Below are positions 44,653 to 56,853 of a stretch of DNA of 64,000 nt, piece after piece. The translations under genes and the position numbers were made by a program. Each line of letters opens with the position of its first letter. Position 1 is the stretch's first letter. The stretch is taken from positions 1,184,001-1,248,000 of the forward strand of contig NZ_CP085988.1 in NCBI RefSeq assembly GCF_020736365.1, written 5' to 3'. The notes beneath the pieces are model-generated. The model ran no database searches, was not told where the DNA came from, and saw only the letters and a list, made by a program, of their open reading frames with translations. This stretch comes from Clostridium sp. M62/1 (GTDB taxonomy: Bacteria > Bacillota > Clostridia > Lachnospirales > Lachnospiraceae).

Positions 44653-45267
44653 ATGGATTTAAGGGAAATTCAGGAGAGGATGAATACAGGACGCCTCTAC
44701 TATGCCAATGACAGCGAGCTGGCGAAGGAGCAGGAAAAACAGATGGAGCTGCTCTATGAGTACAACCATACAAGGCCGTCTGAGGGAGAAAAAAGAGACA
44801 GCCTGATGAGGGAAATGTTTGCAGAGGTAGGGGAAAACTGTTATATAGAGCCTCCCCTTCACGCCAACTGGGCAGGAAAATTTGTACATATGGGAAAAGG
44901 TGTCTATGCCAATTTCAATCTGACTCTGGTGGACGATGCGGAGATCTTTATCGGGGACCATGTCATGTTTGGACCCAATGCAGTGGTCTGTACGGGAACA
45001 CACCCAGTCTGCCCGGAGCTTCGCAAAAAGCAGGCCCAGTATAATCTTTCTGTAAAGATTGGAAATAACGTCTGGGTCGGAGCAGGCGCCGTGATTCTTC
45101 CAGGCGTGACGGTGGGAGAAAATTCCGTGATCGGGGCCGGGAGCGTAGTTACGAAGGACATACCGGACAATGTGGTGGCAGTAGGGAACCCCTGCCGCGT
45201 ACTCCGAGCCATCACCCAGGAGGACAGAAAGTATTTCCGCCGCGGGATGGAAATCGACATTGATTAA
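44653..45267 (+). CDS. Sugar O-acetyltransferase, maltose/galactoside acetyltransferase type
   Basis: 204 residues from ATG 44653 (GGAAGG upstream); the open frame extends further but the family start (MDLREIQERMNTGRLYYAND) is here. The left-handed beta-helix of hexapeptide repeats is visible (VWVGAGAVILPGVTVGENSVIGAGSVV), as is the active-site histidine context GTHPV. It transfers acetyl from acetyl-CoA to sugars. 14 bases before the RpiR gene, it belongs with the beta-glucoside block. Confidence 0.88.
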   Translation: MDLREIQERMNTGRLYYANDSELAKEQEKQMELLYEYNHTRPSEGEKRDSLMREMFAEVGENCYIEPPLHANWAGKFVHMGKGVYANFNLTLVDDAEIFIGDHVMFGPNAVVCTGTHPVCPELRKKQAQYNLSVKIGNNVWVGAGAVILPGVTVGENSVIGAGSVVTKDIPDNVVAVGNPCRVLRAITQEDRKYFRRGMEIDID

Positions 45268-45281
45268 TAGAGGGAGAGATT

Positions 45282-46145
45282 ATGCTTCTGGTACAGCTCA
45301 GAGAGATGAAAAATTTCACAAACCACGAGAGGGATGTGGCAGAGTATATTTTAGGACATATGGACCAGATTCCGGATATCTCTGCCGGCGAGCTGGCCAG
45401 AGCCTCCCTCACCAGCAAGGCTACGGTTGTCAGGCTCAGCAAAAAGCTGGGACTGTCAGGCTACCAGGAGCTGAAGCTCAGGCTGGTGGCGGAGATGAAC
45501 CAGAGCGAGCGGATCAGCCAGCTAATCTCAAAGGAGCCCATTACAGGAAACAGCTCCTACTCCGACATTATCCTCACCCTTCCGGGACTTTACGACAAGG
45601 CGATCACCAATACGCGTCTGACCCTTGATAAAAATACTATGATGCGGATCGGGCGTTTTCTGCAGGGGGCAGAGTGCATTGACATCTACGGCACCGGGAT
45701 CAGCTATGTGCTGGCACAGGCGGCCGCCTTTAAGTTTGCCACGCTGGGACTGGAATGCTCCGCCTATGAGAGCATAAACGGCCACTACCTGGCAGCCAGA
45801 AAGCATAAAAGGACAGTGGCCTTCCTCATCAGCTTTACCGGGGCAAACAGGACGGTGGAGCGGATGGGAGAGTACCTGATGACGGCCACCAACAATCACA
45901 TCGTAGGAATTCTGGGGCCTCACAGCCAGGTTACAGGAAAATGGTGCCACGAGGTGGTGGAGATCCCAAACAGGGATTCTGTATTGAGCCTGGATGTGAT
46001 TACCTCCTTTATGGCCGGCAACTATGTGTTCGACATCTTCTTTTCCATGCTTCTGGCAGGGTGCCAGGAGGAGCATGTGAAATCCTCGCTGGAAATGCAG
46101 AAGCACGAATCGCTTTTGCTGAACAGTGCCGGAGAGGAGCCTTAA
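45282..46145 (+). CDS. MurR/RpiR family transcriptional regulator
   Basis: 287 residues: an N-terminal helix-turn-helix (SAGELARASLTSKATVVRLSKKLGLSGYQELKLRL, about 33-67) and a C-terminal SIS domain (about 120-260) that binds phosphosugars. It probably senses a phosphorylated beta-glucoside derivative and controls the downstream PTS and glycosidase genes, although a terminator lies between. Repressor or activator cannot be told. Confidence 0.88.
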   Translation: MLLVQLREMKNFTNHERDVAEYILGHMDQIPDISAGELARASLTSKATVVRLSKKLGLSGYQELKLRLVAEMNQSERISQLISKEPITGNSSYSDIILTLPGLYDKAITNTRLTLDKNTMMRIGRFLQGAECIDIYGTGISYVLAQAAAFKFATLGLECSAYESINGHYLAARKHKRTVAFLISFTGANRTVERMGEYLMTATNNHIVGILGPHSQVTGKWCHEVVEIPNRDSVLSLDVITSFMAGNYVFDIFFSMLLAGCQEEHVKSSLEMQKHESLLLNSAGEEP

Positions 46146-46158
46146 GTTCTGAGATTTT

Positions 46159-46192
46159 GAACCGCTGTTTCAGATACGGCGGTTCTTTTTTT
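46159..46192 (+). terminator. Terminator after the RpiR regulator gene
   Basis: GAACCGC / GCGGTTC with a 13-nt loop and seven T. It separates the regulator from the PTS gene, which must have its own promoter or partial read-through. Confidence 0.85.
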
Positions 46193-46289
46193 GCATATTT
46201 TGAACCGATGGAACTACGGGGCCGCCCGGCCTTGTGTTTCAGGGCCGGATTCGTTACATTAAATCCATAGAAAACAAAAGGAAAAATAG

Positions 46290-48242
<1,953 letters not shown>

Positions 48243-48245
48243 TGA

Positions 48246-49697
<1,452 letters not shown>

Positions 49698-49717
49698 TGG
49701 AAAAACGGCGAAAATAC

Positions 49718-49768
49718 AGAAAGCTGTGCAGGGAGTTTGTGGGCTCATCCTGTACAGCTTTCTCTTTT
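49718..49768. terminator. Terminator after the glycosidase gene, between convergent genes
   Basis: A 15-bp stem with one mismatch (AGAAAGCTGTGCAGG / CCTGTACAGCTTTCT), then CTTTTAA. It lies 20 bases after the stop and may also serve luxS from the other side. Confidence 0.75.
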
Positions 49769-49883
49769 AAGCATGTTCTTTCATCGAATCCTGGCGGAGC
49801 GCTGAGGTGGTTCAAAGTCAGAACGGTTCAGGCTAAGCTTCTGCCATATCCGGCTCTCCCCAATTACATACCGCTCCCCGGAA

Positions 49884-50366
49884 TCAGTCTTCCGGATAGA
49901 GGAGCCTGCTGTCGTCCACAGAATCCAGCACCTCTCTCAGAAAACGGTCAGCCAGCCAGTTGGCCATGGGAAGATTCATATCCAGATAGTTTCCGCAGTC
50001 CCTTGCAGATGCGCCCGGCACATCTCCCCTGTAGTCGCGGATAAAGGCGAACATTTCCTTCATCAGAGGCACAATATCCCTTGACTCATAGTCGCCGCAA
50101 AGAAGCAGGTAGAAACCGGTGCGGCAGCCCATGGGGCCGAAGTAGAGCACACGGTCTTTGTACTCGGTGTGGTTTCTGAGGAAGGTGGCGCCCAGATGCT
50201 CAATGGTGTGAACTTCCGCAGTATTCATGACAGGTTCAAAGTTTGGCCTGGTCATGCGGATGTCGAAGGTGGTGACTGTCGTATCTCCGGCCTTGTCCTT
50301 TCTGGATACATAGACACCCGGAAGCAGTTTTAAGTGGTTGATGGTAAAGCTTGTGATTTTATCCAT
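49884..50366 (-). CDS. luxS: S-ribosylhomocysteine lyase LuxS
   Basis: 160 residues from the ATG at 50366, 8 bases after AGGAG; a GTG at 50375 overlaps that site. Metal ligands H53, H57 (HTIEH) and C124 are present, as is catalytic C81 (MGCRTGFY). It cleaves S-ribosylhomocysteine to homocysteine and DPD, the precursor of autoinducer-2, in the activated methyl cycle. No pfs or metK gene is nearby. Confidence 0.96.
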   Translation of the reverse strand: MDKITSFTINHLKLLPGVYVSRKDKAGDTTVTTFDIRMTRPNFEPVMNTAEVHTIEHLGATFLRNHTEYKDRVLYFGPMGCRTGFYLLLCGDYESRDIVPLMKEMFAFIRDYRGDVPGASARDCGNYLDMNLPMANWLADRFLREVLDSVDDSRLLYPED

Positions 50367-50530
50367 AGCGATCACTCCTGTCTGTCAGATTTGCAGAGGA
50401 GGCTTGCCGGAGGCAGGCCTGTCTGCAGGTATAAGTGTACCAGAGGAGGGAGAGGAAGACAAGTGGGTAAGGGCAGGAATGAGGAGATGCCGGTGCAAAA
50501 GCAGAAAGCCGGGGAAAAGGGGAAAAAGGT

Positions 50531-50558
50531 TTGCAAATATATTTTTTTTTGATATACT
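50531..50558 (+). promoter_or_regulatory. Probable promoter of the glycan cluster
   Basis: TTGCAA (50531-50536), 16 bases including a run of nine T, TATACT (50553-50558), about 100 bases upstream of the first start codon. The rest of the 50367-50657 spacer shows no gene. Confidence 0.55.
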
Positions 50559-50697
50559 GTAACAAAAAGTAAAACGGTATAATTATAGAAGAAAAAAGTC
50601 AGCTGTATAAGGCTGCAGACAGTATTTTGAAGCAGAAATACAGAAGATGGGAGGAGCATGAAGATGCAGTGGAACGGAAAAAGGATCTTTAATACCA

Positions 50698-50706
50698 GGG
50701 GGGGGG
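50698..50706 (+). repeat. Poly-G tract of nine at the 5' end of a membrane glycosyltransferase gene
   Basis: Nine consecutive G lie 13 codons inside a frame that starts at ATG 50658 (preceded by GGGAGGAGC). In the present state that frame ends at TGA 50727-50729. With eight or eleven G it would join the long downstream frame. This is the classic layout of a slipped-strand phase switch. Confidence 0.7.
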
Positions 50707-50709
50707 TAT

Positions 50710-52542
50710 TTGCAGAAAAGAAACGCTGATACCCTTCTTTTAACTGACTGGTTATGTCTGGGATCCATTCTTTTTTTTGCATATGTGGTTTTTCTGTATG
50801 CAGATCTGACAGATACGTATGAAAATTCAATTCTTTTTTTAAAATCCATTTACCACGGCCGCCTAGGGCAGTTTTATTCTTATACAGTAGAAAATTCAAG
50901 ATCCTTTTGGGCGGCAAACTATGACGCTATGATCTATCTGGTTTACGGCATATGGAATCTTCCTGTGCTCCTGATCACGAAGCTTCTCGGGATCGACTAT
51001 TTTACATGGGCTCCCGGGCTTTTGTGGTGCAAAACTCTGGGAATTCTCTTCTGCCTTGGAAGCGCCTGGATGATCAGCAAAATTCTGCGCTGTATCGGAA
51101 CGCCGAAGGCTTTTGCAAGACTGGGCAGCTTTTTGTTTCTGAGCAGCTTATCCCTGTACCTGATTGTCTTCGTGATTGCGCAGGTGGACGGCTTCGCCCT
51201 GTTTTTTCTGCTTTTGGGCTTTTATTTTTATCTGAACGGAAAGGAAAAATGGTTCCTGCTCTGCTACGCTGTTGCAATGCCGTGCAAGATGTTTGCCATA
51301 TTTCTCTTCCTTCCGCTGCTACTTCTGATAGAAAAGCGGATTATTTTTCTGGGAGTAAAAACAGCGCTGCTGTTTGTGTTTTGGTTTCTGTCAAGACTTC
51401 TGTTTAACGGTGATCCGGCCTACCACTTTGCTGTGGGGTCTCAGAGCCGGGATGCCATACTGCAGATTGCGGGAAGCAAGTTTTTCTGGGGCTGGGACGT
51501 CATTCTGTTCGTAGTTGCCTATATAGGAATCTGCGCGTTCTGCTATCTGTGCAGAGAATACAGAGAAAACAGGAACCGCTATGAGATTCCTGTCTACTGT
51601 GCCATGGCCGTATGGACCTGTTTTGTCTGCTTTATCAACTTCAATTCCTACTGGGTCCTCTATCTGCTCCCGTTTTTGATTATCGGGATCGTGGGAAACG
51701 GGCGTTTTTTAAAGCTCTGCTGTTTCCTGGAGCTGGCGTTTTCCGTAGGCTATTTCGGAGTGCTGGTGCTTTACTGCAATCCTCTGGCAGACGTAGATCT
51801 GCTGAACCGGCTGTTTCTTGGCAGCTTTTACTCCATTCCGGCCTATGATGCCACAAAGTATGGTTCTGTTAATTACATGGCAGAAGTGATGGGCTGGGAT
51901 ATGTGGGCGCCCTTTTTTTCCTCCTGTATGGTAGGAGCTCTTTTCATGCTCCTTATTTTGGCCTGCCCGTTTCTGTTTAAGAAGGAAAAGCGCTTTGAGA
52001 TGCCGGAGCAGTCGGTTTTGGCTGTGAGAGTCGTCTGTATGGCAGCTCTGACCATTTTTATTCTGTACGCATACTTAAAGACAGCGCCCCCTGTTCTGTA
52101 TTCCTCCCTGGAGGCAGAGCAGCTCACATGCCAGACAGACCTGCTGAAAGACAGCTCGTGGATCGGACAGGAGATAGAGCCGGACGAAACGGCAAATCCG
52201 GAGGAGATAGAGCTGTTTTTCATGAATCCTGACTATAAGCGCAATAATTTCTGTTCCATAGAGGTAGAGGTGATTGATACCCAGGATGGCCGGGCCCTGT
52301 TTTCTGAACGAATCGGATGCTCGATGATAGAGAGCGGAGAAAAGGTTCGAATAGGCTTAGACGGACTGACTCTGGAGGCAGGGAAGACCTACCTGGTGAA
52401 GCTGACGGGAATAGAGGGAATCGAACGAAATGAAGGCATGGAGATTTATCCGAGTATAACGGATGGCCTTTACGATCCGGAGCATCCGGCCATTCTTAAT
52501 GGTGCGGAGCAGGACTACAATCTCTATTTCAGGGTCCGCTGA
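50710..52542 (+). CDS. Polytopic membrane protein, probable GT-C type glycosyltransferase, possibly phase-variable
   Basis: 610 residues if started at TTG 50710, which has only the G-run as a ribosome site. The natural start may be ATG 50658 (GGAGG upstream), reached only when the G-run is 8 or 11 long. About ten to eleven membrane segments fill residues 10-470, followed by a soluble C-terminal domain (about 475-610) outside the membrane. Layout and neighbours fit lipid-linked sugar glycosyltransferases of the GT-C fold; no DxD/E signature is certain. It may be OFF or weakly expressed in this sequence. Confidence 0.65.
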   Translation: MQKRNADTLLLTDWLCLGSILFFAYVVFLYADLTDTYENSILFLKSIYHGRLGQFYSYTVENSRSFWAANYDAMIYLVYGIWNLPVLLITKLLGIDYFTWAPGLLWCKTLGILFCLGSAWMISKILRCIGTPKAFARLGSFLFLSSLSLYLIVFVIAQVDGFALFFLLLGFYFYLNGKEKWFLLCYAVAMPCKMFAIFLFLPLLLLIEKRIIFLGVKTALLFVFWFLSRLLFNGDPAYHFAVGSQSRDAILQIAGSKFFWGWDVILFVVAYIGICAFCYLCREYRENRNRYEIPVYCAMAVWTCFVCFINFNSYWVLYLLPFLIIGIVGNGRFLKLCCFLELAFSVGYFGVLVLYCNPLADVDLLNRLFLGSFYSIPAYDATKYGSVNYMAEVMGWDMWAPFFSSCMVGALFMLLILACPFLFKKEKRFEMPEQSVLAVRVVCMAALTIFILYAYLKTAPPVLYSSLEAEQLTCQTDLLKDSSWIGQEIEPDETANPEEIELFFMNPDYKRNNFCSIEVEVIDTQDGRALFSERIGCSMIESGEKVRIGLDGLTLEAGKTYLVKLTGIEGIERNEGMEIYPSITDGLYDPEHPAILNGAEQDYNLYFRVR

Positions 52543-52563
52543 CAGGAAAGGAGGCACAGAATA

Positions 52564-53562
52564 ATGGAGAAGGAGCAAAAAACGGTGGGAAAGAGAAAGA
52601 CAGCGCCGATCCTGTATGTCGTTGTCCCCTGCTACAATGAGGAGAGCGTACTGCCTGTCACTTCAAAGATTTTTCTGGAGAAGCTTCAGGGCATGATCGG
52701 AAGAAAAAAAATAAAGGACGAGAGCCGTATCCTGTTCGTAAATGACGGTTCCAGAGACAGTACCTGGGAGCTGATACGCAGCCTGGCCAGGGAGGATCGC
52801 CACTATGGGGGGATCTCCCTGAGCCGGAACCGCGGCCATCAGAATGCGGTTCTGGCAGGGCTGATGACTGCAAAATCTGTCTGCGACATAACCATAACGA
52901 TTGACTGTGACGGTCAGGACGAGCCGGACGCCATGGAGAAGATGGTGGATGAGTGGAACAGGGGAGCCGAGATTGTGTACGGGGTGAGAAGCAACAGGAA
53001 AACAGACACCTTTCTCAAGCGGTTCACTGCGGAGAGCTTTTACCGGATCATGGGCTGGATGGGAGTGGAGACAGTGTTTAACCATGCCGACTACCGGCTT
53101 CTGAGCCGCCGGGTATTGGACGAACTGTCCGGTTACCAGGAGGTGAATCTTTTTCTCAGAGGCATGATCCCCCTGATCGGGTTTCAGAGCAGCTGTGTCT
53201 ACTACGAACGCCAGGAACGTCTGAAGGGAGAGAGCCATTACACGCTGAAAAAGATGGTTGCCCTGGCGGTGGACGGGATCACGAGCCTGTCCACCAAGCC
53301 GATCCGCCTGATCACAGGCCTGGGGCTGATGATCGCCTTCCTGAGCTTTATCGGAGTTCTGTGGTCTGTGCTGCAGGTGTTTGCAGGAAAAACAGTCCAG
53401 GGCTGGGGCTCGATCGTCAGCATCGTCTGCTTCCTCAGCGGAATTCAGCTGCTGTCCCTGGGGATTATCGGTGAATATATCGGAAAAATCTATATGGAGA
53501 CGAAGCACAGACCCAGGTTTATTATCAGTGAGACTACGTGGGAACTGGAAGAGGAAGAATGA
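52564..53562 (+). CDS. Family 2 glycosyltransferase, GtrB/DPM-like polyprenyl-phosphate sugar transferase
   Basis: 332 residues. The GT2 domain begins ILYVVVPCYNEESVLPVT and holds the nucleotide motif VNDGSRDST and the metal-binding DCDGQDEPD (about 116-124). Two C-terminal membrane segments (about 245-315) match GtrB proteins, which move a sugar from UDP to undecaprenyl phosphate at the inner face of the membrane. Start 21 bases after the upstream gene. The next gene overlaps its stop (ATGA). Sugar unknown. Confidence 0.88.
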   Translation: MEKEQKTVGKRKTAPILYVVVPCYNEESVLPVTSKIFLEKLQGMIGRKKIKDESRILFVNDGSRDSTWELIRSLAREDRHYGGISLSRNRGHQNAVLAGLMTAKSVCDITITIDCDGQDEPDAMEKMVDEWNRGAEIVYGVRSNRKTDTFLKRFTAESFYRIMGWMGVETVFNHADYRLLSRRVLDELSGYQEVNLFLRGMIPLIGFQSSCVYYERQERLKGESHYTLKKMVALAVDGITSLSTKPIRLITGLGLMIAFLSFIGVLWSVLQVFAGKTVQGWGSIVSIVCFLSGIQLLSLGIIGEYIGKIYMETKHRPRFIISETTWELEEEE

Positions 53563-55274
53563 TGGCAAAATACTTTGAAAAAAACTTCTGCATTATCAAT
53601 TTTTTTCTTACTGCGTTTTTTGCAGCTGTGATGGTAGTGGGCGCAAGTTTTATGAAGCTTAACAGCTGGGAAGAGGTGAGACGCTACCCGATATTTAGCC
53701 TGGTATCGTTTTTCTGCTACTGGGCTGCTTACTTTATTATTTCTCTGCTTCTGTTTAAAAAGATCCTGCGCCTGGAGAAAGACAGGAAAGAGACGAAGAG
53801 CGGGACGTACGCAAAATTTTTCATCCTGTGGGCAGGGCTATTGCTGTGCTGGCTCCCCTGGCTGATCGGATTTTATCCCGGGATCAGCAACAGCGATGTC
53901 TCGGATCAGCTCGCTCAGGCATTTAATTTTGAAAATGAAACGTATCTGTTAATTGATAATCCCTTATCGGATGAGGTTCTCATTAACGGGCACCACCCTG
54001 TTTTTAATACCTGGATCCAGGGATTATTTCTGAGGATTGGGATATTGCTGGGAAGTCAGAATGTGGGGATTTTTCTGCACGCTCTATGGATAGCCCTTCT
54101 TACGACGGGTGTATTTGCATATTCACTCTGGTATATGATGCGAAACTCTGTGCCCAGATGGATGTGCATGACAGTTTTTTGCATATTTGCGTTTGTTCCC
54201 TGCTTTCCGCTTTACGGGATCAATCTTGTAAAAAATTCTACCTACTCTGCCTGGCTGTATCTGTGGGTGATCCTGCTGGTGCGCCTGGCCGTGGAGGGAG
54301 AGGGGCTGCTCAGGAAAAAGGCCTATCTGCTCTTATTTTCTCTTTCCATACTGATGCAGATGCTGAATGTCAAGCATGGAGTTCATGTGGTTGTTTTGAC
54401 AGCTGTATTTGTGCTGTGGGCGTACAGGGCATCCCTCAGAAGACTGCTGCCGGTGTTTCTGATTCCTGTTTTGGCAGTTCAGATTGGATTTAACGGAATT
54501 CTGATGCCGTTTCTTCAGATATCGCCGGGGAGCAGGAGGGAGGCACTGGGATTTTTCTACCAGCAGACGGCCCGCTATGCCAGAGATTATCCTGATGAAG
54601 TGACTCCGGAAGAGAAGGCCGCGATTGACGGAGTGCTGGATTATGACCGGCTTGCCGGACTGTACAACCCGATCACCTCGGATCCGGTGAAGTTTGAAGC
54701 CTACAGAAAGGAGCAGACCCGGGCCGATCAGACTGCGTACTTTAAAGTATGGGCAAAACAGTTTATAAAACATCCGGGAGTGTACCTGGAGGCCGCTGTA
54801 AACGGCTGTTATGGATTCTTCTATCCGGGGCTGATGGAATGGTACGATTACAGAGGATTTGACTCTGCCATCCGGGAGGTGGGAGACGGCTTTTTCACGG
54901 CGGGACATCCCCAGGCGCTGTCGGAATTCAAAGATTTGCTGAAAGCCATAGAATACAACGCCAAATTTCTTCCTGTCATCGGCATGTTTTTCCGGCACGG
55001 CACCTACGTATGGGTGATGCTTTGGTGCGCGGCGGCGCTGTTAGCCGTAAAAAAATACCGTTATCTGGCAGCGCTGATGCCCTTTCTCCTGAATATTCTG
55101 GTATGTATAGTCTCGCCGTTTAACGCAAATACCAGATACCTTCTGCCTGTCATTTACGGATCCGGTTTTGCCGTATTAATTGTTATTTCGGCAGTTCTGC
55201 AAATCAGAAAGGGAGATAGTGAACAGCAGAATCCAGATGCCTCCTGCGGGAAAAGCCGTGAAGAAGTACGGTGA
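53559..55274 (+). CDS. DUF6020-like polytopic membrane protein, probable glycosyltransferase
   Basis: 571 residues from ATG 53559, which overlaps the upstream TGA. About twelve membrane segments. After the third segment comes the conserved extracytoplasmic stretch GFYPGISNSDVSDQLAQAF and NGHHPVFNTWIQ, characteristic of DUF6020-type proteins and of GT-C enzymes whose first outer loop carries acidic catalytic residues. It likely uses the lipid-linked sugar made by the GtrB-like neighbour to decorate an envelope polymer. Biochemical role inferred. Confidence 0.7.
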   Translation: MMAKYFEKNFCIINFFLTAFFAAVMVVGASFMKLNSWEEVRRYPIFSLVSFFCYWAAYFIISLLLFKKILRLEKDRKETKSGTYAKFFILWAGLLLCWLPWLIGFYPGISNSDVSDQLAQAFNFENETYLLIDNPLSDEVLINGHHPVFNTWIQGLFLRIGILLGSQNVGIFLHALWIALLTTGVFAYSLWYMMRNSVPRWMCMTVFCIFAFVPCFPLYGINLVKNSTYSAWLYLWVILLVRLAVEGEGLLRKKAYLLLFSLSILMQMLNVKHGVHVVVLTAVFVLWAYRASLRRLLPVFLIPVLAVQIGFNGILMPFLQISPGSRREALGFFYQQTARYARDYPDEVTPEEKAAIDGVLDYDRLAGLYNPITSDPVKFEAYRKEQTRADQTAYFKVWAKQFIKHPGVYLEAAVNGCYGFFYPGLMEWYDYRGFDSAIREVGDGFFTAGHPQALSEFKDLLKAIEYNAKFLPVIGMFFRHGTYVWVMLWCAAALLAVKKYRYLAALMPFLLNILVCIVSPFNANTRYLLPVIYGSGFAVLIVISAVLQIRKGDSEQQNPDASCGKSREEVR

Positions 55275-55488
55275 GATTCACCTCCTCAGATTTCGGTTAT
55301 AAGCTGTAAAAATTCTGTTTCTATTATGTAAAAAAATGCAGTTTCAGGGGATAAGTGTGGACACGAAAAGCAGAATCATCTATAATTCCAGAAGAAGCGT
55401 GTATGAAAACTGAATGTGAATATGATGCAGCTCAGAGTACGGTCAGCTGCGGCCTAAGCATGGCCTGTAAACTTTTCTTTTTAAAGTA

Positions 55489-55516
55489 TTGACATAGAAC
55501 CATAAACTGATATATA
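55489..55516 (+). promoter_or_regulatory. Probable internal promoter in the glycan cluster
   Basis: TTGACA (55489-55494), 16 bases, TATATA (55511-55516), in a 530-base spacer that is AT-richer than the genes and in which I see no gene. It would produce a long leader of almost 290 nt before the next gene. Confidence 0.55.
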
Positions 55517-55805
55517 ACGGAATGAGTTCTGAGCTATCATAAATCCGTGTGCTCAGAAAACACTTTTTTGCCGTGATTTGCAGACGGCAGCAGCAGTGAT
55601 TTAAAGTATCAATTACTGGAATATTGGGACATCAAGGCCAAAATTCATCTGTCTGGGAATGGAGAGACAGGTGAAAAACAGACTTTTTACTGCGTGACTG
55701 AGTCTTAGAAGGTGGCAGAGACGGCTGCCAGTTCGGAACTGCTGGCGGAGACTGAGATAAGTTGTGGAGAAAAACGGATGAAAGGATAAAGGGGAGATAT
55801 TTAAG

Positions 55806-56768
55806 ATGAGAGAGACCGGAAACAGAGAACAGGGACGCATTGCAGTTCTGATTCCGTGTTATAATGAAAGCCAGACCATCGAAAAGGTTGTGAGAGATTA
55901 TAAAAACGCGCTGCCGGAGGCCGATATCTATGTTTATGACAATAACTCCACAGACGGTACAGGGGAGATAGCGAAGCGGGCTGGAGCCATTGTGCGCCGG
56001 GAGTACAGGCAGGGGAAGGGAAACGTGATCCGCAGTATGTTCCGGGATATTGACGCGGACTGTTATCTGATGACGGATGGGGATGATACCTATCCGGCAG
56101 AGAATGCCAGGGAGATGGCGGACTTGATCATGAGCGGACGGGCTGATATGGTGATAGGAGATCGCCTGTCCTCCACCTATTTTACAGAAAATAAGAGACC
56201 ATTTCACAATTTTGGAAACCGGATCGTGAGGGGATTGATTAACAAGTTATTTAAGAGCAATATCCATGATATCATGACGGGCTATCGGGCATTCAGTCCG
56301 CTGTTCGTAAAAAGCTTTCCCGTTCTCTCCCAGGGTTTTGAGATAGAGACAGAGATGAGTATTCATGCTTTGGACAAAAATTTTAATCTGGTGGAGATTC
56401 CTGTCTCCTACAGGGACAGGCCAGCCGGAAGCGTGTCGAAGCTGAATACTTACAGGGACGGCGTAAAGGTCCTGAGGACGATTGCGAGACTTTTTCGGGA
56501 ATACCGCCCCTTTGAATTTTTTGGATGGCTGGGACTGTTCCTTTTTCTGATTGCCACAGCCTGCTTTATTCCGATCTTTTTTGGATTCCTGCACACAGGA
56601 CAGGTGCTCAGGTTCCCTACTCTGATTGTGATTTCAGGGCTCTATGTGATTTCCTTCCTGCTGTGGATGTGCGGTCTGCTCCTGGACATGATTGCCAAGA
56701 AGCACAGACAGCTCTTTGAGCTGTATCTGAACCTCAGGCCAGACAGAAAACGAGAATCCGATCAATAA
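55806..56768 (+). CDS. Family 2 glycosyltransferase with C-terminal membrane segments
   Basis: 320 residues. The GT2 domain (AVLIPCYNESQTIEKVV, YDNNSTDGT, TDGDDTYPAE as the metal-binding motif near residue 91) is followed by two membrane segments (about 238-265 and 277-300). It resembles DPM1/GtrB-like enzymes that make polyprenyl-phosphate sugars. The second such enzyme in the cluster, so two different lipid-linked sugars, or one redundant step, are likely. GGGAGA lies before the ATG. Confidence 0.85.
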   Translation: MRETGNREQGRIAVLIPCYNESQTIEKVVRDYKNALPEADIYVYDNNSTDGTGEIAKRAGAIVRREYRQGKGNVIRSMFRDIDADCYLMTDGDDTYPAENAREMADLIMSGRADMVIGDRLSSTYFTENKRPFHNFGNRIVRGLINKLFKSNIHDIMTGYRAFSPLFVKSFPVLSQGFEIETEMSIHALDKNFNLVEIPVSYRDRPAGSVSKLNTYRDGVKVLRTIARLFREYRPFEFFGWLGLFLFLIATACFIPIFFGFLHTGQVLRFPTLIVISGLYVISFLLWMCGLLLDMIAKKHRQLFELYLNLRPDRKRESDQ

Positions 56769-56780
56769 AGCTTTTCTGAC

Positions 56781-56817
56781 GCCCCGCTTTGCGATAGACA
56801 CAGACGGGGCTTAATTT
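56781..56817 (+). terminator. Possible terminator or attenuator between glycan genes
   Basis: GCCCCG (56781-56786) pairs with CGGGGC (56805-56810), then TTAATTTG. The stem is short and the T-run broken, so partial read-through is likely. Confidence 0.5.
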
Positions 56818-56853
56818 GTGTATTGTGACAAGATCTTTTGCAGGAGAAAGAGA

